In this document: piece by piece, positions 10,301 to 19,440 of the stretch | Numbering within the stretch: position 1 is the first letter of the stretch | Layout: every line of letters begins with the position of its first letter | Origin: Cordylochernes scorpioides | Taxonomy: Eukaryota > Arthropoda > Arachnida > Pseudoscorpiones > Chernetidae | NCBI GenBank assembly: GCA_030710605.1 | Contig: CP092865.1 | Location: forward strand, 26,414,947 to 26,478,946 | Reading direction: 5' to 3' | DNA length: 64,000 nucleotides | Translations under genes and position numbers: made by a program | The notes under the pieces: generated by a model | What the model saw: only the letters and a program-made list of their open reading frames with translations | Database searches by the model: none | What the model was told of the DNA's origin: nothing

Positions 10301-11713
10301 AAGCGTTAGAGAACAAGGTAATCTCTAAGAACTAAAATTACAGAACAATTTCCTTCCATAGTTAATTTGTATAGTTATGTTGAATAGTTTGATTTCCTTT
10401 TCATTTTTCCTTCTCTCCTTTGATTATGTTTCTTCTTTACTTTTCTCCATGAAAATGATGTATGTCCTTACAGGACTGAAATGTTCTAATAAAGCTGTTG
10501 TTGTTGTATATTGGAGTTATTTATGTAGCGACGTTACAGAGACTCACTGACACCTCATTCTTCTGAGGAGTCAACAAGAAATAAATATATTGTTGAGCCA
10601 TCTATTATCCTTTTGAAACAATCGCGTAGTTTTAAAAACTTGAAAAAAAAATCATCTGAAAGAAGTCATATCCTTTTTATTAGAGATTTTTGATATGCGA
10701 ATCATTAAGTTACGTTAAATATTGTGTACTACTGGATAAAGCCCCTATAAAATGGCTAGGTTTTCCCTTAGTTTATTTTATCCGAGTCTATATAAAATAT
10801 AAAGCTCTTTTTTCTCTCAAATAGACTACTTGATTTATAAATTATATAACTTGTAATTATATATCTTGTATATAATTGTGGTAGGGGGTTTCGCCCCCTA
10901 CATAACCAACAAAGCGAATTGTGACTTTTACATTTGTACATACTCGTACACAGATACACAGATGAAGAAATACCTGTTCTAAACACAGATCTAGAGTGGA
11001 AGCAAGTCCAATGGCTTATTGAAGTTTTGCCTTAATGAGTTTTCATCATAATCATCATTTGCTTCTCAGATTGACGCGAAAAGACAGAATATTATCTAGC
11101 TCTGTGTAATAACAAGAATTCAAACCACTTCGTCTTTGCCAGTCCCAAGCCGGAATGAAAAAAGACCTGGGTGATCAGTAACAAGTTCGCAGAAAAAATA
11201 ATCCTGACTGATAGTTCCCTGTAAGAGCTCCTGATCCAGGGATACAGGATGTACTCCATGTTAGGAGCGACTGTACATGGCGTTTGTTCCTCATGTCAGA
11301 GGCGGCCATTTCATATTGGAGCTAAGCCTGCTACTGAGTAGTGCTCCCAGTCTTAATGACAAAGGCAGATACATTTTGCTTCTTTAAATCCTGATCTACA
11401 GTCATGACATCTTTACTCGATTGTGGGAAGATAGACAAGAAAACGAATTCAGACATTCATAGCGTGTTGAATTTAAAAAATACATTCAATTGTTTGAATT
11501 ATTATTCATAGCAATATTATATGTAAATTAGAATATTTCTGTTCTAAATTTTGCTACATTTTTTCTTCAAATTTTCAAATATTAAGGTATGACTACGTAA
11601 CTTACGTAAAGTTGAGGTATTGATGCAAAGTTCTGAAGAGTGTGCTCATGAAGCCTCCTTCAAGTTGGGTTGATCCGTCAGGGTATTTGTGATATTGGGA
11701 CATGCTGCCCATT
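4199..11713 (-). CDS. Ionotropic-receptor-like gene, partial (4 exons seen)
   Basis: Four minus-strand exons join in phase into one protein segment. It reads as the C-terminal part of ligand-binding lobe S1 (EGGFMSTLFRTLHQYLNFT|YDMEYYP, then LPNGSFYGSLGRLQNN), the S1/pre-M1 segment (FFPYYTEEQAFRHFDMSEP) and a membrane helix M1 (VWICILCSFLLMVLMSGLLL). This order is that of ionotropic receptors, the iGluR-derived cation channels used by protostomes mainly as chemoreceptors. The iGluR ligand-binding pattern I-T-x-x-R aligns with Y-T-E-E-Q, so the amino-acid-binding Arg is replaced, as in many divergent IRs. The N-terminus, pore, M2, M3 and S2 were not found; they should lie below position 1 and above 11713. 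Subfamily unknown. A divergent glutamate receptor is the alternative. Confidence 0.72.
4330..5140. other. IR-like intron, nothing recognised
   Basis: AT-rich sequence between exons D and C. I see no coding segment, structured repeat or transposon motif here. Confidence 0.5.
5141..5266 (-). repeat. 62-bp tandem duplication of the exon C end and splice donor
   Basis: ACCTTATAGTCGAAGGCG occurs at 5159 and again at 5221, inside two near-identical 62-bp copies. On the minus strand each copy carries the last codons of exon C (HAFDYK) and the donor AAG|GTGAGACT. Only the proximal donor (exon end at 5223) keeps phase with exon D. Using the distal copy adds 62 bp and shifts the frame by two. Confidence 0.85.
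5223..5402 (-). CDS. IR-like exon C: end of S1 to pre-M1
   Basis: An exon of exactly 60 codons, phase 0 at both ends. Acceptor AAGAG|CTGACG, donor AAG|GTGAGA. The protein begins LTWVKDTDLMFFPYYTEEQ and ends SVFGLVHAFDYK. The E-E-Q-x-x-x-x-F-D-M-S-E-P stretch aligns with the R-x-x-x-(V/I)DFSxP segment of iGluR/IR proteins. The start was set by phase with exon B. Confidence 0.75.
5800..6235. repeat. TCTAGA-rich short tandem repeat
   Basis: Degenerate units of about 16-20 bp built around TTCTAGAATGGTTC, with TCTAGA recurring many times. A larger unit of roughly 125 bp also seems repeated: the phrase with GGTGCATTTAGAATGG occurs three times. It lies in the intron between IR-like exons B and C. 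Confidence 0.85.
6580..6690. repeat. Two tandem 56-bp copies
   Basis: TCCTTCAATGCCTTCCTC occurs at 6583 and 6639, inside two copies that differ by a few bases and end in CCACATGGT(T/C). The stretch is open in two plus frames, but nothing recognisable is encoded. Confidence 0.75.
6877..6967 (-). CDS. IR-like exon B
   Basis: A 91-bp exon: acceptor TTGTAG|GTATGAT, donor AACAAT|GTGAGT. Joined to exon A it completes a Thr codon (AC|G) and gives LNFT-YDMEYYP, the canonical end of the first S1 helix in ionotropic receptors. The rest, GGFLPNGSFYGSLGRLQNN, matches the x-(D/N)G-x-(W/F)-x-G-x-x-G-x-L-x-x-(G/N) segment of S1. Confidence 0.75.
7328..9532. repeat. 28-bp GC-rich minisatellite, about 79 copies
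   Basis: The unit TTCTTGGGCTGGCCTCCG plus TCACAACYGY recurs every 28 bp over 2.2 kb. Variation is almost confined to two C/T sites near the unit end (AACCGT, AACTGC, AACTGT, AACCGC), with rare other changes (GGCTAG early, GGGATG at 8456, one copy short by two bases near 8368). Because 28 is not a multiple of three and the plus unit lacks stops, all three plus frames stay open for more than 600 codons with the same 28-residue repeat. That is a by-product, not evidence of a protein. It lies inside the IR-like intron between exons A and B. Confidence 0.97.
9575..9770 (+). mobile_element. Long-TIR MITE family A, one arm
   Basis: One terminal arm of the dispersed family best seen complete at 29131-29560. 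It runs from TGCATTAGCGCGCCATCTG through ATTATAGACGCG and CTAATGTCCTTACTGC to the conserved core GGCTCATCAGTGGTGAACC and CCAGTTTAATCTACC. It begins some 45 bp after the end of the minisatellite. Confidence 0.75.
9850..10515 (+). pseudogene. LINE 3'-end remnant
   Basis: A conceptual reading gives TKTEQLIQQDLAKMDHTRLY then YKLLYKYLMPE, which aligns with the C-terminal part of the LINE protein at 33543-35519 (EQSIQTDQSRITNSKLHTHYKYL). A broken zinc-knuckle-like segment (CKF..., HYISDC, NEERNKI) follows near 10110-10200. The element ends with TAATAAAGCTGTTGTTGTTG at about 10490-10510, a polyadenylation-like signal plus short tandem tail typical of non-LTR retrotransposon 3' ends. Many stops; inactive. 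Confidence 0.7.
10515..11105. other. IR-like intron, nothing recognised
   Basis: AT-rich sequence with no motif or repeat I can identify. Confidence 0.4.
11110..11385 (+). repeat. Dispersed repeat, inverted copy at 46140-46425
   Basis: About 270 bp, from CGTCTTTGCCAGTCCCAAGC to AGTGCTCCCAGTCTTAATGACAAAG. The reverse complement of 46140-46425 carries the same blocks in the same order, including CCAGGGATACAGGATG and ACTCCATGTTAGGAGCG. Class unknown; the GTCTTTGCCxGTCCCAAGCC phrase suggests a retroelement untranslated region, but that is only an impression. Confidence 0.75.
11606..11713 (-). CDS. IR-like exon A: first part of S1
   Basis: Reads MGSMSQYHKYPDGSTQLEGG then FMSTLFRTLHQYLNF plus AC, with donor TTTAC|GTAAGT. 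Acceptor is either CCAG|AATGGG (start 11713) or GGCAG|CATG (start 11704); both give the same frame. The L-E-G-G-(F/Y)-x-x-x-L-(F/L)-x-x-L-x-x-x-LNFT pattern is the signature opening of the IR/iGluR ligand-binding domain. The acceptor lies within the first unit of the 34-bp array that follows it. Confidence 0.72.
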
Positions 11714-11945
11714 CTGGAACATCAGGGCATATGGCCATGTTATTCATCCTAAACATCAGGGCATATGGCCATGTTATTCATTATAAACATCAGGGTATAT
11801 GGCCATGTTATTTATTATAAACATCAGGGCATATGGCCATGTTATTAATAATAAACATCAGGGCATATGGCCATGTTAGTCATTCTGGAACATCAAGGCA
11901 TGCGGTCATCTTATTCAATATAAACCTCAGGGCATATCTGTCCGA
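11706..11945. repeat. 34-bp minisatellite on the exon A acceptor
   Basis: AACATCAGGGCATATGGCC recurs at 11718, 11752, 11786, 11820, 11854, 11889 and (degenerate) 11923, with spacing 34-35 bp: seven copies. The minus-strand acceptor (TTCCAG, plus CTGGAA) of exon A is part of the first unit and appears again in the sixth. Confidence 0.9.
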
Positions 11946-11989
11946 ACTTTGCAGAAGTGAGACATTTATTGTTCCCTGATCTAAATAAT

Positions 11990-12955
11990 TTAACTCTCTT
12001 ACATCAGCCACTTTGTCTATATAAATTTTATGAACTCTGTCGAATAATACATTTAAATTTGTAAATATTTAATTATACGTTTTGTTTGTTTCCTCTGTAA
12101 TAGGCGCAAATATTTCAATATATTGCGCCTGGTTGATTAATAAAATGATTTTTTTTAAATGTAATGCGGAAAAAAATGCAAATACACCACATTCCGATTC
12201 CCTGGCAACAAAAACAAACCTATTACAGAATAAACGGCATTTTCTGTACTTTTTCGATATTGGGGAACAGGTAAACACATTCAACATTGAAATATAAAAA
12301 ACTGCTAACATAGTGTTGTTAAACAGATTGTAAATATATAATTAATCGATGTATTTCCTGATTAAAAAGTACAGAAATATTACTTACCTAATACCAAGAA
12401 CTCGGAGATGCATTTCTCAACCAAGAAAATCCTGTACATACAGTATTTGAATACTATATATTGTAAACATTGGCAAACCATCTCTTATAAATACAGCGTC
12501 ATATATACATCTCCTAGTATAAACTGTCTTCAAATGTAAAACATTTAAAATAATTTCACTTATTCAATATACAGTTACGATCGTCATGCGTTCTTCATCT
12601 CTTAATCAGTTTTCATCTCTGTCACCGTTTGCTTTTTTTTTTTGGAATGGCGCTCTCCTATTGGTTGGCTACGATCACGCCACCTTTGCCCCCCCCCCCC
12701 CCCCCCCATCATGCCCCCCCCCACTCGCTTTTTCGTTTTTGTAACTATTGTGTTGGAGCGGGTCGCTCCTTAAATAAATGCATATATTAGTTATTAACTA
12801 AATGGAATCCTCTCTTTCTTTTTCCCAGTAAGAGACGCCTACGGAAGCCAACAGTACATAGACAGATAAATCACATAGGCTATAGTTATTAACTAACATA
12901 TGCATTTATATAAGGCGCCAGTTTATAATTGTAACAAATAGTATTTGAATAAAAA
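11990..12955. other. Gene-free, low-complexity stretch
   Basis: AT-rich. It contains a poly-C run near 12690-12722 just after CTATTGGTTGGCTACGATCA (an inverted CCAAT box). I see no gene. A donor-like site near 12384 is discussed among the rejected items. Confidence 0.4.
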
Positions 12956-13003
12956 CATTCAATCGGGGGTAAAACACGGGCGTTGCCCGGGTCATTCGGC
13001 TAG
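12955..13003 (+). mobile_element. Helitron 3' terminus
   Basis: ACGGGCGTTGCCCGGGTCAT forms a short GC hairpin (CGGGC/GCCCG), followed about 10 bp later by CTAG and a host T. A hairpin then CTRR is the hallmark of Helitron 3' ends. The same terminus occurs near 53020-53047. The 5' end of this copy was not located. Confidence 0.6.
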
Positions 13004-13035
13004 TTAAGAAATATGAACAATTATCTCAAATACAA

Positions 13036-13124
13036 ATGAAAACACCAAGACGCGAATGTTTCTTTTCATAAATGAATCCAACTTATACTGTCCTTACTGG
13101 AATGAAAAAAATATATTGGGAGGG

Positions 13125-13125
<1 letters not shown>
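13036..13125 (+). mobile_element. MITE family A, left arm split by later insertions
   Basis: ATGAAAACACCAAGACGCG through CTGTCCTTACTGGAATG is the reverse complement of 19366-19437. The two arms now lie 6.2 kb apart, with an AT microsatellite, a palindrome and a complete LTR element between them. Confidence 0.75.

Positions 13126-13126
<1 letters not shown>

Positions 13127-13193
<67 letters not shown>
13127..13193. repeat. (AT)n microsatellite
   Basis: About 66 bp of near-perfect AT dinucleotide. A similar AT tract touches the LTR element at both ends (13608-13621 and 19342-19354). Confidence 0.95.
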
Positions 13194-13196
<3 letters not shown>

Positions 13197-13316
13197 TAAA
13201 AACTATATAATAAAAATATAACAGTGATTCTACATTTAAAACTTAAGGAGCAAACTTATAAGAATGATAAATCATATCAAGTAGATTTGGTTAGATTAGC
13301 AAGCTAAATCTAAATT

Positions 13317-13610
13317 AATTATAAAAATAAATAGTTGTATAGTTTTATAGTTAAGTATTCTATTAAAATTATCTTAATTATTTTGATTATTTAAATTCAA
13401 ATTATAAAATTAGTAAATTGTTATTATTTAGTATAGATAGAGAGAGAAAAAAAAAATATTTTTATTTTTATTTTTTTTTTCTCTCTCTATCTATACTAAA
13501 TAATAACAATTTACTAATTTTATAATTTGAATTTAAATAATCAAAATAATTAAGATAATTTTAATAGAATACTTAACTATAAAACTATACAACTATTTAT
13601 TTTTATAATT
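13317..13610. repeat. Near-perfect 294-bp palindrome
   Basis: The left arm, from AATTATAAAAATAAATAG, is mirrored by a right arm ending CTATTTATTTTTATAATT. The arms are about 140 bp each, with a roughly 15-bp AT loop near 13463. I found no mismatch in the arms when reading them against each other. It may be a foldback element, or an inverted-duplication assembly artefact. It lies directly upstream of the 5' LTR. Confidence 0.9.
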
Positions 13611-13621
13611 ATATATATATA

Positions 13622-14121
13622 TGTAGTATATTTTGAGTTATATGGTTCACAACCTTCTTCTGATATTCATTATATAACCCCATATCTATATATTAAAATA
13701 TGTATCGAACAATGGAAGCAAATAAAACAAAGAAAGAGGTAGACCAGAGATGACAAAGGCCAGACGAAAAACAACCTGGCGCCATAAAGTAACGTGATTA
13801 CAGTAGCCAATGAGGAATCGCCACATATGCGAGCGTCCCAGAGTATATAAAGAGGCCAGCAATGGGACAAAGAGGGTTATTCAGTCAGTTGTTTTCAGAG
13901 CGACGCCGTTATATTGTCAGTGGGATCTCCACCCCCCTTCTATCCGCGATGTAGGGCATCCGTGACGCCCATGGTCCGACTGCCTTCGTCCGTGGTCTAC
14001 CTCTTCCCCTTGAAGTTACCATCTAGACCTGCCTCTGTTTCTTGCTGTCCCAGTGCGGGAATCCCACATCACGCACCCACTACCACGACTGCCCAGCACA
14101 TTCCACATCGGGTTTACTACA
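13622..14121 (+). repeat. 5' LTR, 500 bp
   Basis: Identical by eye to 18842-19341. TG...CA ends. It contains CCAAT at 13807 and a TATA box at 13844. Confidence 0.92.
13804..13885 (+). promoter_or_regulatory. LTR promoter (CCAAT and TATA)
   Basis: AGCCAATGAGG lies about 37 bp upstream of GTATATAAAGAGG. Transcription would start roughly 30 bp further on, near 13875-13885, putting the remaining 240 bp of the LTR into the R/U5 part. The same block recurs in the 3' LTR. Confidence 0.6.
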
Positions 14122-14142
14122 GAATCCGTTAAAGTCGACAGG

Positions 14143-14394
14143 ATGACTGAGGACAAGCAGAGGATGACGAAGGTCGAAGACGAACACGTCGCGGATGCCC
14201 TCACCAACATGCAGCCCCACTGCGACGAACTAGTAAGCCGCCTAGCAGACGCCATTCGGGGACTAGCCGTGCCTCGTGTGGAGGAAGCCATCATCTCCCT
14301 TTTCGACGTATCCCACGCAACAATCAGCCTTCTTCCATACAGCCATCTCCAGAGATCAACTCCAGCCAGCATCAGCCATTTCAAGGTACTTTAA
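14143..14394 (+). CDS. Short gag-like fragment after the 5' LTR
   Basis: An 83-codon frame starts at the first ATG after the LTR (MTEDKQRMTKVEDEHVADAL) and is acidic with heptad-like spacing (ELVSRLADAIRGLAVPRVEE). It is GC-rich against an AT-rich interior, as expected for a coding remnant. I cannot match it to a named gag; position is the main argument. It ends at a stop and the next 760 bp have no coding signal. Confidence 0.4.
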   Translation: MTEDKQRMTKVEDEHVADALTNMQPHCDELVSRLADAIRGLAVPRVEEAIISLFDVSHATISLLPYSHLQRSTPASISHFKVL

Positions 14395-14399
14395 ACTTT

Positions 14400-15160
14400 G
14401 TTTCTACCATTTTCCCCATAAATTTTATTCTTATATTTTCACCTTAAGCATTTTAAAATCAATTATAACCTTTTTATAGCATTTTTATTCAAGTTTTAAA
14501 ACTTTCACACTCTCATTTATCATTTTTACCTTATTTTAATCAAATTATAAACTTTAATTAATCATTTTCAACTTTATTATTAAAAATATTCAATCACGCA
14601 TTTTTGCCAATTTACTAATCTTACATACCTTTCTTAAATTCACCTAAAATGGCATTATCCAAATATGCAACTTTAAATTTTACATAAAAAATCATATTAT
14701 ATTTTAATTACTCGAATCATATTTTCTAAACTCATTTGTGTTATTTTTTTAATACCTTATTTGTGGCCATAGTATTAATAATTAAATTTATTACACTCTT
14801 TATTTTACTTGACTTATTACTATTCCAATTGATATTTCTCAATATTTAAAAGTTTTAAAAACTAGTCCTAGATTTGTATTTTTATAAATATCAATTTTAA
14901 ATCATCTCATCTCAAAATGTGCCTCCCATTTTTCCCACAATTACAAATACAACTATAAATGTAATATGCGAAAACTAAATATCATACCTTAAGATTTCCA
15001 TACCCCATCGCATTTCATTCCTACCTGCGTTAAACTGTTATTTACGAAACTCTATCGTATTTTGTACCCATTCCATAACCTTTTCTCTTAAAAAAATTCG
15101 TAAATTCATTATTTTATAATTTTTCTAAACCTAATCACCGCTAATAATCCCCTCAGACTT
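14400..15160. other. Interior of LTR element, no coding signal
   Basis: Strongly AT-rich with many TTTTA and TTTAAA runs. No pol motif is visible, although pol should lie here in a complete element. Confidence 0.5.
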
Positions 15161-15162
15161 AA

Positions 15163-15633
15163 ATGACCACCTATCCCAATATAATAGAAAGTAGAAAACT
15201 AGCAATACAACGTACAAATGACAGACACGACAAAGAGAAACTTAAATATGATGACAAACATAAAAATCCACACTTTGATACAGGAGATTTAGTATTAGTA
15301 AAGGTGTATCATCATCCAAATAGCGGTAAGTTAGTACCCTACTTTACAGGTCCATATAAAATTACTGAAATAATTTCTGATAATGTCGTACGTATAAATA
15401 GACCCAAAAGGATTACAGGTAATGATAGCGATACTGTGCATGTAAATAAATTACAATATTATAATGAAGAGGTCCTCTATATTTCACCACCCAAATTAGA
15501 ACCCCTAAAAATAAATAAAATAATAGAGCCTTTCCGACATTTAGACCCCAACTTGTTTAGTCCAATAGAAAAAAGTATAGCTCATCGGTTTTCCGAACCT
15601 TTTAATCATTTGTCCCCCCAACTATTCGCATAG
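15163..15633 (+). pseudogene. Integrase C-terminal (GPY/F) fragment
   Basis: A 156-codon open frame. RKLAIQRTNDRHDKEKLKYD then FDTGDLVLVKVYHH and VPYFTGPYKITEIISDNVV is the C-terminal domain of Ty3/gypsy integrases: a basic helix, the GDLVLVK strand and the GPY/F module (TGPYKI), which binds DNA in intact enzymes. The zinc finger and DDE core are absent upstream, so this is a truncated relic, although it is uninterrupted. Confidence 0.8.
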
Positions 15634-15639
15634 AATTAG

Positions 15640-18600
15640 TGGAATCTAGGCCCTGAAAGACTGGCAAACAATCCATGTTATATAAATAGCTATCATATTA
15701 CTGTCCTCCCGCCACAGCGGTGTCATCTCCTGTTTGTTTTCATTGCCGGCAACAAAGGATTAGCGCGGCCATGTTGACCTCTCCAGTTTCAGTTCACCTG
15801 TACTTGAAACACGTGCAATTGGCACATCGGTATTCTAGACTTCGTGTCCACCAAACAACCTGCCAGATTAAAGCGGATAGGAAAATTATATAAAATCCCT
15901 TTTATGGCAAATCTTATTTTTATAATGTTAGGATAGTTTATTGTTTTGTCAACCCGTTTAAAAATTAAATCCCCAAAATGGCGTCCATCGCCACGACACT
16001 ATTCCAAACATCGTCTAATTTGCGTTTATAAGTATTGCATCACGTGGGGAACACACTAACCTAAATACTTAATATATTTTAAAATCTTATTCATTTATAT
16101 TTTTACGATCCTTGATGTGTGCCATTTTATATTTTAGAATCAATCCATATATTTTAGGATATTTATTTTACATTAAGATATTTCTTTTCCTTCCATCCCT
16201 AAACAATTAGCCAACCTATATAAATATAATCTGAAACCTTATATTCTTTGACATCATTTGTTTTTATTTTCCATGGCCTACGTCTAAGCTAATTTAATTT
16301 AAACATTTTGTTTTAACAGTGACGCCTTATACCAACTATCCCTTCTTATATCTTGATCCTTCCAATTCTGCCTTCCATACTTCTCTCGTCTCTTGATCAT
16401 TCTCCATTGGCCTTCTTTGCCTTCGTTCTAACCACCCCTCGTCCATCGCAAAGTTCCTGTTTGCCGACTTTTTTTAATTTACACCCAGGTCGCCGTCCCA
16501 GCATTCTTTATTTCATTATTTTTTCCTCAAACTCGGGTTCAATCAATCAATGGCAACAGTACCCTTTACCTTCCTTACCTTCCATATTTCCCGCAGTCAA
16601 GAGTCTCCTGATCGCCAAACAAACTTTTATTTTTTTTATTTTGATTCAACCAGCTGGCTCTAACTTCCTCACTGTACATTTCCCAACAATGAGTTCAGGC
16701 GACCAGTTCGAGTTTTTTTTTTTTTCTCAACGCTCGGATCATCATCACAACCATCATTTTACCATTTTATTACTTTTTTTTCAAACTTTTAATCCGAGCT
16801 CAATCATCATTGGCAACAGACAACTCTTGACTCCACCTTTCCCATTTCTACTCTTTCAACTTACCTACCTTCCCCATCTGATCTAATGCTACTTACTGAG
16901 CATCTTGAGATTGCTGAACCCTGAAAACAATACTTCGCTTCTAAGCTCGTATTGCAGGGCAGGACTCCTGATATGTCCTTTGCAGAAACCAATTCAGACC
17001 TTCTTCCTTTATTCCTCACTGCGTCACTACCTATCGCAAACCTTTTGCTTAAGTCAATTTTCTTTTATATTTTATTTTACTTTATTATCTCTACTTCCCC
17101 TCCTTCCTGTATTACATCCCTGAAACTATGTTGTAAATACTTAAGGCACCTTAAGTAACAAAAAACTGAAACTAGTATACCAACTTTCCCAAATATTTAT
17201 TCTCGCTATTGTGTGTGTTTACTTTAAATTTATCCTTCCTATGTACTCCTCTTATATTTTTTTTGTAGTTTTATAATATTATATCAATGTGTCACCACTA
17301 CTCCCCTTTATCTTTATTTTTATTCTAGTAACTAATTTTTGTGCCCCAAATTATTTCCCATTTAATAGATTTGCTAACTTTTCTCTCATTTATTTGTGAA
17401 TAGACTTACAGTTTACCTAGTTTTGTGGTGTTGGACTTTGTTTTTTTTTTTTTTTTTACTTACAGATGTGGATAAAACATTTCACTATTAATCGATAATA
17501 TCATTTTTATACTAATGCCTTCAACTACCAACCAACCCTTTATATATTATTACCTTTAATATTTTTATTTTTAGACTTAGCATTTTACAACTTCAACTAT
17601 TTTAGGCACCATTTTTAAAAAAAACCTACAACTAACAATATTTATAATATTTCATAAACAGGTAAAACATTTATCATTTTTATTTTTCTTAATAGATTTT
17701 CAAAATGTTATTTTTTGACGCTTCCCTTACAACCTCTTAACTCTATCCCATGAACCTTTCCTCCCAACCTTTTACATCCATCAAGAGTTTATTGTTCGTC
17801 AGCCATTTTCTTTTTTTTTTTATTGATTAAACTAACTAGAAGACCCTTCCTCGCTGTACATTTCCCCACAGTGAGCTCAGGAGACCCTGTTAGATTTTTA
17901 TTTTTTTTTTCCTCTCATCGTCCGGCTCATCATTTTTTCATTTTTCAACATTTCTTTTCATCACACAAGCCGGACACAATCAAAATGACAGCAATAAATC
18001 TCTTACATCCACCTCTCCTTTCCCACATCCTTCAAACCTCCAACTACCTTCCAAGGGATTCCAGTTTGCCGAACATTTTTGTTTTTTTCATTGATTAATC
18101 CGACTGGAACAATCCTTCCTCGTTATACCCATTCCCCATAATGAGTTCAGGATATCCAGCGCGATATATTTTTTTTTTCTCATCGCCCGACTCATCATAT
18201 CAATTCACCATTTTTTCAACTTTTCATTTTTTTTTCTCATAATTCAACCGGGCACAATCATTATGGACAACAGGGATCCCTCTTACCCTCCTACCTCTAC
18301 CTTTTACCCCATCAATCTTCCCACTTCTTCTCACTGTCTGAGCTAACGATGCAGACGGAATATCTTGGGCCTTCTGTTAATGAAAACAATGCCTCACTTA
18401 AACAAGTTCGCATTGCATTGCAGAATGCTTGGGATTCTACCTTGCAGAAACATGCTCAGATACCCCCTTTCCCTTTTTCAACCTTAGCGTCACATTATAT
18501 GTTCAACCAATAAACTAACTTTTTCTCCGCTCACATTTTATGCAATAAGATATTATTTTACTTGTACGAATCCTTTTACCATATTTACCATGTTGTATTA

Positions 18601-18841
18601 TATACTTTTTCTTAATCTTTTATCATTCATTTTGTGCGTTTTTATTTTTATAACCTTGATTTTTTTTTCTCATTGATACACCACCATTACAACATATTTC
18701 TCTTTTTAACTTGTAACTTTATAATAATTTTAACTAATTTGTATACAAATTATTTCTTTTATTTTTTATAATAGGTTTGTTAGGTTATCATTTATTACAT
18801 GTCATTCCCCCAACCAAACCTTCATCACCGGGGGCACATTC
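15640..18841. repeat. 3' interior with three diverged long repeats
   Basis: No gene seen. A module recurs at about 16600-16790, 17790-17960 and 18070-18250: T-rich run, a GATT(A/C)A(A/T) phrase, CTTCCTC(A/G)CTGTACATTTC or a variant, (A/C)AATGAGTTCAGG, then another long T run and TCTCATCG. Copies are clearly diverged. A GGGGGCAC purine-rich segment just before 18842 may be the polypurine tract. Confidence 0.6.
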
Positions 18842-19341
18842 TGTAGTATATTTTGAGTTATATGGTTCACAACCTTCTTCTGATATTCATTATATAACCC
18901 CATATCTATATATTAAAATATGTATCGAACAATGGAAGCAAATAAAACAAAGAAAGAGGTAGACCAGAGATGACAAAGGCCAGACGAAAAACAACCTGGC
19001 GCCATAAAGTAACGTGATTACAGTAGCCAATGAGGAATCGCCACATATGCGAGCGTCCCAGAGTATATAAAGAGGCCAGCAATGGGACAAAGAGGGTTAT
19101 TCAGTCAGTTGTTTTCAGAGCGACGCCGTTATATTGTCAGTGGGATCTCCACCCCCCTTCTATCCGCGATGTAGGGCATCCGTGACGCCCATGGTCCGAC
19201 TGCCTTCGTCCGTGGTCTACCTCTTCCCCTTGAAGTTACCATCTAGACCTGCCTCTGTTTCTTGCTGTCCCAGTGCGGGAATCCCACATCACGCACCCAC
19301 TACCACGACTGCCCAGCACATTCCACATCGGGTTTACTACA
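18842..19341 (+). repeat. 3' LTR, 500 bp
   Basis: Matches the 5' LTR base for base as far as I could compare. Followed directly by an AT tract and then the right arm of MITE family A. Confidence 0.92.
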
Positions 19342-19365
19342 TATATATATATATAATGTTTAATC

Positions 19366-19440
19366 GCAGTAAGAACAGTAGAAGTTGAATTTATTTGTGA
19401 AAAGAAACATTCGCGTCTTGGTGTTTTCATTTGAATTATA
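19366..19440 (-). mobile_element. MITE family A, right arm
   Basis: The reverse complement matches 13036-13125 (ATGAAAACACCAAGACGCG through CTACTGTTCTTACTGCG). It restores the other end of the MITE into which the AT tract, palindrome and LTR element are nested. Confidence 0.75.

Larger units (their letters stand above)
13622..19341 (+). mobile_element. Recent Ty3/gypsy-type LTR element, non-autonomous
   Basis: Two 500-bp direct LTRs bound a 4.7-kb interior. The LTRs start TGTAGTATA and end TTTACTACA. I saw no difference between them, implying a very recent insertion. The interior has only a short gag-like start and an integrase C-terminal fragment; protease, RT, RNase H and the integrase core are missing. 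The remaining 3.2 kb is AT-rich with internal repeats. The target is an AT tract, so a 5-bp duplication (ATATA or TATAT) is possible but cannot be proved. It probably moves only with enzymes from a relative. Confidence 0.9.

Noticed and set aside
11706-11945. 34-bp regular repeats resembling a CRISPR array
   Set aside because: The units are contiguous without unique spacers, in a eukaryotic intron: a minisatellite.
12384-12440. Donor-like TATTAG|GTAAGT with a short open stretch, as a further IR-like exon on the minus strand
   Set aside because: The only open frames end in phase 0 or leave one base, whereas exon A needs two bases from its predecessor. No conserved motif.
12689-12722. Poly-C tract as a structural or regulatory element
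   Set aside because: A simple homopolymer with no conserved context; its length is probably unreliable.
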